NCBI GenBank assembly: GCA_963840925.1
Contig: CAWJAY010000057.1
Span: 1-64,000, forward strand
DNA: 64,000 nucleotides
DNA from: DATAOG01 sp963840925
GTDB lineage: Bacteria > Pseudomonadota > Alphaproteobacteria > Geminicoccales > Geminicoccaceae
Direction of reading: 5' to 3'
The notes below the pieces were generated by a model. It ran no database searches. It was given only the letters and a program-made list of their open reading frames with translations, and was not told the DNA's origin. Below, one piece after another: positions 9,487 to 17,930 of the stretch (position 1 is its first letter; each line of letters opens with the position of its first letter). The position numbers were made by a program, and so were the translations under genes.

Positions 9487-10728
9487 CTAGGCCCGCAGCC
9501 AGCCCGAGATCGCCGTCTCGGTCATCAGCGTCGTAGCGAGCTTTGCGACCATCTGTGGCCATGCCTGGGGCGCCGGCTGTTCCAGATAGGCGCCGAGCCA
9601 GCGGGCGCGCTCGACCAGTGCCCGGCCATAGCGGAGCCGCGCTCGCTCCCAGTCGCCAAGTGCGGCGGCCGGATCGGCGGCCGCCAGCGCCCGCGCCAGG
9701 CTCACCGCATCGAGTGCGGCCTTGGTCGCGCCCATGCCCGCATGCGGCCGCGCGACGAACGCGGCATCGCCGATCAGGACCACCCGGCCGAACACCAGGC
9801 GCGGGCTTTCGAGGTCGTAAATCGCCTGGATGAAGGGCTGCGCCACCAGCCCGACGACCTCGCGGAAGCAGGGTGCCACCAGCGCTGCGGCCGCGGCCCG
9901 CATCTCGGCGACCGGCGCCGCCGCCATCCGCGCCGGCGGGATCGACAGATCGTAGCGCCGGCCCTCGGCATCGGTCAGCAACGCCGCCAGCTGCTCCGCC
10001 CCGACCGGCCGGTACCAGACCCAGTTGTAGCGGCGCTGGCCCGGGGCGATCGCCTCGTCGGCGCCCGGCACCGGATAGCCCAGCATCTGTTCCGAGGGCG
10101 GCAGGCAGAACGCCAGGTGCCGGCAGAGCGCCGCGCGCGCCGCGCCCGACATCGCCTGCTCCTCGATCAGCCCGCGCCAGGCGACGTAGCCGGCGTAGGC
10201 GGGCTCGAGTGCCGGCAGCAGCTGCCGGCGGACGGTCGAGCGGATGCCGTCGGCGCCGATCAGCCAGTCCGCGCGGGTTCGGCCACCGTCCGCGAAGTGG
10301 ACCACAACCCCGGCCGCATCCTGCTCGAAGCTCTCGATGGCCCGGCCGGCATGGTAGCGGCGATCGGGGAACTGCTCGCGGATCAGCCGGAACAGCCGGT
10401 CCCAGGACATCATGACCTGGGGCAGGGCATGCTCGCCGAGCACGCTGCCGTCCGGCGCAAAGGTGCGACGGCCGACCACCGGCACGCCGATCGTCGGATC
10501 GATCCGGGCGCCGGCCTCCTCGAGCACTTCGAACAGCTCGGGATGGGGCACGATGCCGGCGCCGCGGCTGGCCAACGCCTCGCCGGAGCGCTCGAACAGC
10601 TCGACCGCAAAGCCCAGGCGGTGCAGCAGGGCGCCGACGCCGAGCCCCGCGATCGAGCCGCCGGCGATGATCACCCGGCCGCGCGACCCGCTCGCTGATC
10701 CGCTCATCCCCTCTGATCCGCTCGTCAC
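9487..10728 (-). CDS. FAD-dependent aromatic-ring monooxygenase
   Basis: Flavoprotein monooxygenase of the PheA/UbiH fold, about 413 residues and intact. The Rossmann fingerprint is 'VIIAGGSIAGLGVGALLHR', the DG motif is 'DWLIGADGIRSTVRR', and the GD motif with flavin contact is 'VVLIGDAAFVARPHAGMG'. It most resembles 2,6-dihydroxypyridine 3-hydroxylase-like enzymes that use NAD(P)H and O2 to hydroxylate heteroaromatic rings, but the substrate cannot be fixed. The GTG at 10728 has AGGA upstream; an ATG at 10707 is the alternative. It is divergent from the VOC protein gene. Confidence 0.85.
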   Translation of the reverse strand: MTSGSEGMSGSASGSRGRVIIAGGSIAGLGVGALLHRLGFAVELFERSGEALASRGAGIVPHPELFEVLEEAGARIDPTIGVPVVGRRTFAPDGSVLGEHALPQVMMSWDRLFRLIREQFPDRRYHAGRAIESFEQDAAGVVVHFADGGRTRADWLIGADGIRSTVRRQLLPALEPAYAGYVAWRGLIEEQAMSGAARAALCRHLAFCLPPSEQMLGYPVPGADEAIAPGQRRYNWVWYRPVGAEQLAALLTDAEGRRYDLSIPPARMAAAPVAEMRAAAAALVAPCFREVVGLVAQPFIQAIYDLESPRLVFGRVVLIGDAAFVARPHAGMGATKAALDAVSLARALAAADPAAALGDWERARLRYGRALVERARWLGAYLEQPAPQAWPQMVAKLATTLMTETAISGWLRA

Positions 10729-10878
10729 CCGGTTCCTGATAGCGGCCGCGCGGCGAACAGCGCAAGCGTCGGCCGATCAGCCGGCCGCGGCCGGATCGGA
10801 TCTTGCCGCGTCGGGGTTGCGGCCACCCGCCCGCCCGGGGCACGATGGCCACATCCGGCCAACCGAGGGGAGGCGAGC

Positions 10879-11367
10879 ATGCTCGCGATCCGGTTCAACC
10901 ACCTCAGCATCAGCGCCAGAAACCTCGATGAATCCGTCCGCTTCTATGAGGAGATGTTCGGCCTGGAGCGGATTCCGACCTACAATTTCGGCTTCAAGAC
11001 CCAGTATCTGCGCCTGGGGCGGCAGCAGCTGCACATCTTCGAGCTCGAGGACAGGGTCCCGGTGCGCCAGCACTTCGCCCTCGATGTCGACGACTTCGAG
11101 GCGGTCTATCGCGCGGCCAAAGCGAGGGGCGTGCTCGATTCCGAGACCTTCTACAACTGCATGTACGAGCTGCCGGATGGGGCGGTGCAGATGTACCTGC
11201 GCGACCCGGCCGGTCACATGATCGAGGTCGACTGGCCGGAGGTCGGGACCCTCGACCGGAGCGCCTTCCCCGAGCTCAAGAAGCTCGCCGATCGGGTGCC
11301 GCAGACCGGCGAGGCGCTCCGGGCGACCCTCTATCTCGACCGCCGCAGAATTTCGGGTGATCGTTGA
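10879..11367 (+). CDS. VOC-family (glyoxalase/dioxygenase fold) protein
   Basis: Intact 162-residue vicinal oxygen chelate protein with paired beta-alpha-beta modules: 'FNHLSISARNLDESVRFYEE' at the N-terminus and 'VQMYLRDPAGHMIEVDWPE' at the C-terminus. Family members are metal-dependent lyases, isomerases or ring-cleavage dioxygenases. His8 of 'FNHLSI', His of 'QLHIFE' and the final Glu of 'MIEVDW' are plausible metal ligands. GAGG lies just upstream of the ATG. Its place opposite the ring monooxygenase hints at aromatic catabolism; that is inference. Confidence 0.8.
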   Translation: MLAIRFNHLSISARNLDESVRFYEEMFGLERIPTYNFGFKTQYLRLGRQQLHIFELEDRVPVRQHFALDVDDFEAVYRAAKARGVLDSETFYNCMYELPDGAVQMYLRDPAGHMIEVDWPEVGTLDRSAFPELKKLADRVPQTGEALRATLYLDRRRISGDR

Positions 11368-11378
11368 CGAAAGATTGA

Positions 11379-11412
11379 CCGGAGCGGGTTTGGACTTGAC
11401 CGGGCGCTCCGG
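11379..11412. promoter_or_regulatory. inverted repeat upstream of liv operon
   Basis: Perfect 8-base arms CCGGAGCG (11379-11386) and CGCTCCGG (11405-11412), separated by 18 bases, lie between the VOC stop and the liv operon start. No T-run follows. It could be a weak terminator for the VOC gene or an operator for the transporter. Confidence 0.35.
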
Positions 11413-11471
11413 CTGACCTGGAGTTGCACGGGCGGCGCCGGGTCAGGACGGCGCCCAGGGAGGTAAGCAAG

Positions 11472-12764
11472 ATGACCAGCGCATTTACGAGCAGGCCGCG
11501 GACGACCCGGCGGCAGGTGCTGCGTACGGCCGCGGCTGGCGGTGCCCTCGCAGCGGCATCGCCGGTTTGGCTCAACCTCGCGCGCGCCGCCGATCCGCCG
11601 ATCAAGATCGGCTTTAGCATGGCGCTGACCGGCGCGCTGGCCGGCGCCGGCAAGCCCGCGCTGATCGCGATGGAGATCTGGCGCGACGACATTAACGCCA
11701 AGGGCGGCCTGCTCGGCCGCGAGGTCGAGTTCGTCTACTACGACGATCAGACCCAGCCGGCCAACGTGCCCAAGATCTATACTAAGCTGTTGAACGTCGA
11801 CGGCGTCGACCTGGTCGTGTCGGGCTACGGCACCAATACGATCGCGCCGGCCATGCCGATCATCATGCGCAAGAAAATGACGTTCATGACCCTGTTCGGG
11901 CTGGCCGCCAACGAGCAGTACAACTATGACCGCTACTTCCAGATCATGCCGGCCGGGCCGGACCCCAGGGTCGACTGGTCGCGCGGCTTCATCGAGCTGG
12001 CCACGCAAAAGGACCTCAAGACGATTGCGCTGGTCGGCGCCGATGCCGAATACCCGAAGAATGCGATCGCCGGCGCCCGGATCAATGCCGAGGCCGCCGG
12101 CCTCGAGATCGTCTACGACGAATCCTATCCGCCGAGCACGACCGACTTCACTCCGATCATCCGGGCAATTCAGGCGACCAGCCCCGACGTCGTCTTCGTC
12201 GGGTCCTATCCGCCGGACTCCGCGGGCATGGTGCGGGCGGCCAACGAGCTTGACCTCCAGACCAAGCTGTTCGGCGGCGGCATGGTCGGGCTGCAGTTCG
12301 CGAGCCTGCAGACCAGCCTCGGGCCGATGCTGAACGGGATCGTCAACTACGACTTCTGGGTGCCGGAGCCGACCCTCGACTTCCCGGGCATCGAGGAGCT
12401 GCTGGCCAAATACCAGGAGCGCGCCCAGGGCCAGGGGGTCGATCCGCTCGGCCACTACCTGCCGCCGTTCGCCTACGCCTACCTGCAGGTCCTGGGCGAG
12501 GCGGTCAATGCGGTCGGCAGCCTCGACCAGGCAGCGCTCGCCGAGCACATCCACAAGACCACCTTCGAGACCGTGGTCGGCCCGGTCCAGTTCGGCGCCA
12601 ACGGCGAGTGGGCCAAGACGCGGGCCCTGATGGTCCAGTTCCAGAACATCGCCGGCAACGATCTCGAGCAGTTCAAGCACGCCGGCAAGCGCGTCGTCCT
12701 CTATCCGAAGGAATGGGTCTCCGGCGAGTTCCAGTTTCCCTACACCGAAGCCAAGAAGGGATAG
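11472..12764 (+). CDS. ABC transporter substrate-binding protein, branched-chain amino acid type (LivK-like)
   Basis: Periplasmic type I binding protein of about 430 residues. It has a twin-arginine export signal ('RRQVLRTAAAGGALAAASPV'), then the mature start 'PIKIGFSMALTGALAG' and a LivK-type two-lobe fold ('FVYYDDQTQPANVPKIY', 'FVGSYPPDSAGMVRA'). The ATG at 11472 follows GGGAGGT. It opens a five-gene operon (livKHMGF). Family members carry branched-chain amino acids, urea, amides or aromatic acids, so the ligand is open. Intact. Confidence 0.9.
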   Translation: MTSAFTSRPRTTRRQVLRTAAAGGALAAASPVWLNLARAADPPIKIGFSMALTGALAGAGKPALIAMEIWRDDINAKGGLLGREVEFVYYDDQTQPANVPKIYTKLLNVDGVDLVVSGYGTNTIAPAMPIIMRKKMTFMTLFGLAANEQYNYDRYFQIMPAGPDPRVDWSRGFIELATQKDLKTIALVGADAEYPKNAIAGARINAEAAGLEIVYDESYPPSTTDFTPIIRAIQATSPDVVFVGSYPPDSAGMVRAANELDLQTKLFGGGMVGLQFASLQTSLGPMLNGIVNYDFWVPEPTLDFPGIEELLAKYQERAQGQGVDPLGHYLPPFAYAYLQVLGEAVNAVGSLDQAALAEHIHKTTFETVVGPVQFGANGEWAKTRALMVQFQNIAGNDLEQFKHAGKRVVLYPKEWVSGEFQFPYTEAKKG

Positions 12765-12801
12765 CGCGCGCCGCCGGCCCGGCCCGGGACGAGCGCGGCC
12801 G

Positions 12802-13668
12802 ATGGACTTGTTCCTGAACGCCATCGTCTCGGGCCTGTTGCTCGGCGGCTTCTACGCCGCGGTCGCGCTCGGCCTTTCGATCAGCTTCGGCCAGCTCGAC
12901 ATCGTCAACATCGCCCATCCGGCGTTCGTGATTGCGGGCTCCTATGTCACCTACATGGTCAACAGCGCGCTCGGTCTCGATCCGATCCTGATCGGCCTCG
13001 TCTTTTCTCCGATTTTTTTCGTCGTGGGCGCCGCCATCTACTCCTTTTACTACGTGAGCTTCGAAAAAACCGGGCAGGAGGCGCTGAGCGGGCTCGTGTT
13101 TTTCTTCGGTCTGATGTTCATCATCGAGATTTCGCTGATCATGGTCTACGGTGTCGACTACCGGCTGGTGGAAGCACCTTATATCGGCACTAATTGGCGG
13201 CTGGGTCCGGTCGACCTGCCGCTGCGCCTGTTCGTGCCGTTCGCGACCGCGCTCGTGATGACCCTTGGCGTTTATCTGTTCCTGGCGAAGACCTTCGCCG
13301 GTCGGGCGGTGCTCGCAGTCGCCCAGGACCGCCTGGCGCTGCGCCTGATGGGTGCCGACCCGGTCCGGGTCAAGCAGCTGGCGTTTGGCCTCTCGATCGC
13401 AACCGCCGCGGTCGCGGGCTCGCTGTTGATCATCATCGGCCCGGTCGAGCCCTCGGTCGATCGCCTCTACATCGGCCGGGTGTTCGCGATCGTGGTGCTC
13501 GGCGGCATGGGCAGCATCGGCGGCACGCTGGTCGCGGCGCTGATCCTGGGCGTCGCCGAGAGCTTCGTTGCGACCTTCTCCGGGCCGTCCTGGGCGCCGG
13601 CGGTCTCGTTCGGCATCCTGCTGATCACGCTCGCGGTCCGCCCGCAAGGCATCTTCGGCCGCTACTGA
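12802..13668 (+). CDS. livH: ABC permease LivH-type
   Basis: Inner-membrane permease of 288 residues with about eight hydrophobic helices, starting 'MDLFLNAIVSGLLLGGFYA', the LivH hallmark. The conserved loop 'YIGRVFAIVVLGGMGSIGG' contacts the ATPase. It pairs with LivM; the stop TGA overlaps the LivM ATG by one base (TGATG at 13666-13670), implying coupled translation and equal dosage. Confidence 0.92.
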   Translation: MDLFLNAIVSGLLLGGFYAAVALGLSISFGQLDIVNIAHPAFVIAGSYVTYMVNSALGLDPILIGLVFSPIFFVVGAAIYSFYYVSFEKTGQEALSGLVFFFGLMFIIEISLIMVYGVDYRLVEAPYIGTNWRLGPVDLPLRLFVPFATALVMTLGVYLFLAKTFAGRAVLAVAQDRLALRLMGADPVRVKQLAFGLSIATAAVAGSLLIIIGPVEPSVDRLYIGRVFAIVVLGGMGSIGGTLVAALILGVAESFVATFSGPSWAPAVSFGILLITLAVRPQGIFGRY

Positions 13669-14615
13669 TGCGAAGCCTGCTCTTCTGGTCGGTGTCGGCC
13701 TTGATCCTGGCTGCCGGCCTGCTCGCGACCAAGCTGCTCGCGAATGAGTTTTTCTTCTTCGCCGGCTACGCGATCCTGCAGGCGACGGTCATGGCGGTGG
13801 CGTGGAACATCCTGGGCGGCTTCACCGGCTATGTGAACTTCGGCAGCGCCGGCTTCTTCGCGCTCGGCGCCTACACCTCGGTCGCGCTCGACAAGGCGTT
13901 CGGTTGGCCGCTGCTCGTGATGATGCTGGCCGCCGCCCTGATCGGCGGCCTGATCGGGCTCGGGACCGGCTATCTGACCTTGCGCCTGCGCGGCGTCTAC
14001 TTCGCGATCGCGACGCTCGCGATGGCGATCGTGCTCGAGACCGTCGCCAACAACTGGGACTACGTTGGCGGCGCCACCGGCGCCTACATCCTGACGCCGG
14101 AGACCGTGCTGTTCTTCGACGACTACATCGAGTTCCTGTTCGCGCTGATGCTGGCGCTCGCGCTCGGCGCGGTCGGGATCGCGCGCTCGCTCCAGCTCTC
14201 GCGGATCGGCCAGGGCCTGAGCGCGATCCGGGATGACGAGATCGCGGCCGAATGCACCGGCGTGCCGACCCTGCGCCTGAAGCTGGTCTCGGCCTCGATC
14301 ATGGGTGCTCTGATGGCGCTTGCCGGCGTGCCCTATCCGTTTTTCGTCACCTACGTCGACCCGCTGTCCGCGTTCAACCTGACGATCGCGGTCAACGCGA
14401 TCGCGATGCCGATGATCGGCGGCACCGCAACCTGGTTCGGGCCGGTGGTCGGCGCCCTGCTGCTCGGCTCGATCCAGGAGATCGTCACGGTCACGGTCTC
14501 CTCGGCCGCGAACGTGCTGATCGTGGGCGTGCTGCTCGTGACTTTCATCGTCGTCGCACCCCAGGGCATCGTCGGCTTGATCCAGAAATTGGGGGCAAAA
14601 CGCCGCGATGGCTGA
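13668..14615 (+). CDS. livM: ABC permease LivM-type
   Basis: Second permease, 315 residues, strongly hydrophobic. It has the LivM signature 'GGFTGYVNFGSAGFFALGAY' and the ATPase-contact region 'GLSAIRDDEIAAECTGVPT'. The start is fixed by the TGATG overlap with livH. Its end overlaps the livG start by eight bases, again suggesting coupled translation. Intact. Confidence 0.92.
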   Translation: MRSLLFWSVSALILAAGLLATKLLANEFFFFAGYAILQATVMAVAWNILGGFTGYVNFGSAGFFALGAYTSVALDKAFGWPLLVMMLAAALIGGLIGLGTGYLTLRLRGVYFAIATLAMAIVLETVANNWDYVGGATGAYILTPETVLFFDDYIEFLFALMLALALGAVGIARSLQLSRIGQGLSAIRDDEIAAECTGVPTLRLKLVSASIMGALMALAGVPYPFFVTYVDPLSAFNLTIAVNAIAMPMIGGTATWFGPVVGALLLGSIQEIVTVTVSSAANVLIVGVLLVTFIVVAPQGIVGLIQKLGAKRRDG

Positions 14616-15333
14616 GCCGGTCCTTGAGGTCCAGGATCTCGCCAAGCGGTTCGGCGGCTTCACCGCGGTCGACCGCGTGAGCCTTGACCTTGGCGAAGGC
14701 GAGCGTCTGGCCCTGATCGGCCCGAACGGCTCGGGCAAGACGACGCTGATCAACTGCATCTCGGGCGTCCTGCCCGCAGACGGCGGCCGCGTGGTCTTCA
14801 GAGGCCGCGACGTGACCTCGCTGCCGGCGCACCGGCGGGTCCGGCTCGGCATGATGCGCAGCTTCCAGATCCCGCGCCCGTTCCGCAGCCTGTCGGTGAT
14901 CGACAACCTCTTGGTGCCGCTCGAGTTCGCGCGCGATGGCAAGCCCCACGGCCGGGATCTGCGCGCCGAGGCGATCGCGATCCTGGAGCTGATCGGGTTC
15001 GCCGAGCGGGCCGACGCGCGCCCGGCCGATCTGACCCAGGTCGATCTCCGCAAGCTCGAGCTCGCGCGGGCGCTGGCCGCCCAGCCGGTGCTGCTGGTCG
15101 TCGACGAGGCGATGGCCGGGCTCTCGAGCGTCGAGGTCGACGACATCCTCACCGTGCTGTTCAAGCTCAATGAGCAGGGAGTCGCGGTGATCATGATCGA
15201 GCACATCATGCGTGCGGTGATGCGCTTTGCTGAGCGCGTGATCGTGCTCGACGCCGGCCAGAAGATCGCCGAGGGCACGCCCGACCAGGTGGTGGGCGAT
15301 CCGGCGGTCGAGAGGGCGTACCTTGGCGCATAG
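14608..15333 (+). CDS. livG: ABC ATPase LivG-type
   Basis: Cytoplasmic ATPase, 241 residues. Walker A is 'GPNGSGKTTLI' and Walker B is 'LLVVDEAMAGL'. The usual LSGG signature is replaced by 'LTQVDLRKLELARALA', a deviation common in some LivG relatives. It overlaps livM at its start and the TTG-initiated livF by 11 bases at its end. Confidence 0.9.
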   Translation: MAEPVLEVQDLAKRFGGFTAVDRVSLDLGEGERLALIGPNGSGKTTLINCISGVLPADGGRVVFRGRDVTSLPAHRRVRLGMMRSFQIPRPFRSLSVIDNLLVPLEFARDGKPHGRDLRAEAIAILELIGFAERADARPADLTQVDLRKLELARALAAQPVLLVVDEAMAGLSSVEVDDILTVLFKLNEQGVAVIMIEHIMRAVMRFAERVIVLDAGQKIAEGTPDQVVGDPAVERAYLGA

Positions 15334-16053
15334 CCTGACGCTTCGGCACGTCGATGCCGGCTATGGTGCGGTCCGCGTGCTGCACGACGTCTCGATCCGG
15401 GTCGCCGACGGCGAGACCGTGGTCCTGCTCGGCACCAACGGCAACGGCAAGAGCACGCTCCTGAAGTGCATCACCGGCCTGATCACGCCGTCCGAGGGCA
15501 CGATCGAGCTCGAGGCGGACGGCGCAAAGCTCGACCTGGTCGGAAAGACGCCGGAGGCGATCGTCGACCTCGGCATCGCGCTGGTGCCCGAGGGCCGCCG
15601 CCTGTTCCCGGCGCTCTCGGTCGAGGAGAACCTGATGCTCGGCGCCTATCGAGCGGCCGCGCGCCGCCAGATCGCCGCCAGCCTCGAGCTGGTCTACGGC
15701 TTTTTCCCATTCTCCAGCAGCGCAAGCGGCAGCCCGCGGGCTCGATGAGCGGCGGCGAGCAGCAGATGGTGGCGCTGGCCCGGGCGCTGATGTCGGCGCC
15801 CAAGCTCCTGCTGATCGACGAGCCCTCGGTCGGGCTGGCGCCGATCCTGGTCAGCCGGGTGATCGCCAAGATCTCGGAACTGAAGGCGCGCATGGGTCTG
15901 ACCGTGCTGATGGCCGAGCAGAACTTCAACCAGGCGATCAAGATCGCCGACCGCGCTTACGTCATGGTGCACGGCCGCATCGAGTTCGAGGGCAAGAACG
16001 CCGCCGAGCTCCAGAACAACCCGATGATCAAGCGCTACTACCTCGGCGCCTAG
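15323..16053 (+). CDS. livF: ABC ATPase LivF-type, one frameshift
   Basis: Second ATPase of the liv transporter. It begins at a TTG inside the end of livG ('MAHSLTLRHVDAGYG'), with Walker A 'GTNGNGKSTLLK'. Near 15707-15714 (T5C3 run) one base seems missing. The gene then continues in another frame with 'QQRKRQPAGSMSGGEQQM' (signature), Walker B 'LLLIDEPSVGLAP' and the family ending 'MIKRYYLGA'. Total length (~243 codons) is normal, so the shift is probably a homopolymer error. Confidence 0.88.
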
Positions 16054-16282
16054 GCCGACTTGCACGCCCAAATGAGCCCACTCCAAAAACCTAAGTCTTT
16101 GAAAGACAAGGGTTCGTTGGGTTCGTTTGGTTTTGCGCGACAGTGAAGCGACCGCGGTTCTCGTCGATTGGCAAGCCCCTCAGCGGACACCGAGCCCCGT
16201 GCAAGAGCTGTCGCGTGGCCGGACAGGATCCGCTGATCAGAAGAATGTAGCATGGGGCAGGAATTTTTTCCACGGCTTGGCC

Positions 16283-17930
16283 TCAGAGGAGGATTTCGAG
16301 CACGTGGATCTGACCGCGGCCATCGCCCGCGATGACGAACCTGCCGTCTGGGGTGAAAGCGCAACAATGAATGCGCGCATCCCCGGCAAAGGCAGCAAGC
16401 TCGCGGCCCGTGGCCAGCTCCCATAATCGAAGCGTCCGATCGTCCGAGCCCGAGACCGCGCGCCGCCCGTCCGGCGTCACCGCGACCGCCCCGACCCAGA
16501 AGCATGGCCCTCCAGGATCGCCGGCAGCACGCTCTGCTCCAGGTCCCAGACCTTAAGCGTCCGGGCGTCGGAGCCCGAGACCGCGCGCCGCCCGTCCGGC
16601 GTCACCGCCACCGCCTTGACCCCAGTGCCATGGCCCTCCAGGGTCGAAAGCAGCGCGCCCTGCTCCAGGTCCCAGACCTTCAGCGTGGCGTCGTCCGAGG
16701 CGGAGACCGCGCGCCGCCCGTCCGGCGTCACCGCCACCGCCGTGACCCGCCTGCTATGGCCCTCCAGGGTCGCCAGCAGTGTGCCCCGCACCAGGTCCCA
16801 GACCTTGAGCGTTTGGTCATCCGAGGCCGAGAGCGCGCGCCGCCCGTCCGGCGTCACCGCCACCGCCCGGACCCGAGCGCCATGGCCTTCCAGGGTCGCC
16901 AGCAGCGCGCCCTGCTCCAGGTCCCAGACCTTGAGCGTGCGGTCGTAGGAGGCCGAGACCGCGCGCCGCCCGTCCGGCGTCACCGCCACCGCCCCGACCC
17001 AAACGCCATGGCCCTCCAGGGTCGCCAGGCAGCGCGCCCCGCTCCAGGTCCCAGACCTTGAGCGTCCGGTCGTAAGAGGCCGAGACGGCGCGCCGGCCGT
17101 CCGGCGTCACCGCCACCGCACTGACCCTATCGCCATGGCCCTCCAGGGTCGCGAGCAGGGCGCCCTGCTCCAGGTCCCAGACCTTGAGCGTGTGGTCGTG
17201 CGAGGCCGAGACCGCGCGCCGCCCGTCCGGCGTCACCGCCACCGCAGTGACCTAGTCGCCATGGCCCTCCAGGGTCGCCAGCAGCGCGCCCTGCTCCAGG
17301 TCCCAGACCTTGAGCGTCCGGTCGACCGAGCCCGAGACCGCGCGCCGCCCGTCCGGCGTCACCGCCACCGCAGTGACCCCATGTCGCCAGTGGCCCTGCC
17401 AGGGTGCGCAGCAGCCGCGCCGCTGCTCCAGGTCCCAGCACCTTCAGCGTCTGCTGTCCGCCGAGAGCCCGAGACCGCGCGCCGCCCGTCCGGCGTCACC
17501 GCCACCGCCCTGACCCAGTCGCCATGGCCCTCCAGGGTCGCCAGCAGCGCGCCCTGCTCCAGGTCCCAGACCTTGAGCGTCTTGTCGTCCGAGCCCGAGA
17601 CCGCGCGCCGCCCGTCCGGCGTCACCGCCACCGCCCTGACCGCTGCGCCATGGCCCTCCAGGGTGGCCAGCAGCGCGCCCTGCTCCAGGTCCCAGACCTT
17701 GAGCGTTGTCGTCCGAGCCCGAGACCGCGCGCCGCCCGTCCGGCGTCACCGCCACCGCCACGACCCTATCGCCATGGCCCTCCAGCGTCGCCAGCAGCGC
17801 GCCCTGCTCCAGGTCCCAGACCTTGAGCGTCTGGTCGTCAGACCCCGAGACCGCGCGCCGCCCGTCCGGCGTCACCGCCACCGCCCGGACCCACCGCATG
17901 GCCCTCCAGAGTCGCCAGCAGCGGTCCGCC
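16283..17930 (-). repeat. tandem 126-base WD40 repeat array (13 units)
   Basis: Thirteen units of 42 codons in the 3' half of the TIR-STAND gene. The common core is 'AVAVTPDGRRAVSGS' followed by 'TLKVWDLEQGALLATLEGHG'. Twelve units are nearly identical in DNA; the last ('AFTPDGRFVIAGDGRGQIH') has diverged. Differences fall mainly at the residues flanking the Asp before TLKVWDL (DQ, DK, VDR, HDH, YDR, DA, DDR) and at two to four residues after EGHG (DRVV, DWVR, ARVR, RRVT, TGVK). The unit at ~17380-17480 carries many extra single bases relative to its neighbours. Confidence 0.9.

Noticed and set aside
13662..15278. Very long open frames antisense to livM/livG, and many similar ones elsewhere
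   Set aside because: They are low-complexity Arg/Asp/Gln-rich translations caused by high GC third positions on the true strand, with no family motifs or ribosome sites.
15700..15720. Programmed frameshifting in livF at the T5C3 run
   Set aside because: LivF is not known to need it, and similar shifts occur in many unrelated genes here, so a homopolymer error is the simpler reading.
16095..16107. Palindrome GTCTTTGAAAGAC after livF
   Set aside because: A one-base centre cannot form a hairpin and no T-run follows, so I do not call a terminator; it may be a protein site or chance in a locally AT-richer stretch.
16283..17930. CRISPR-like array because of the regular 126-base period
   Set aside because: The period is coding (42 codons) and the units are WD40 repeats without spacers.
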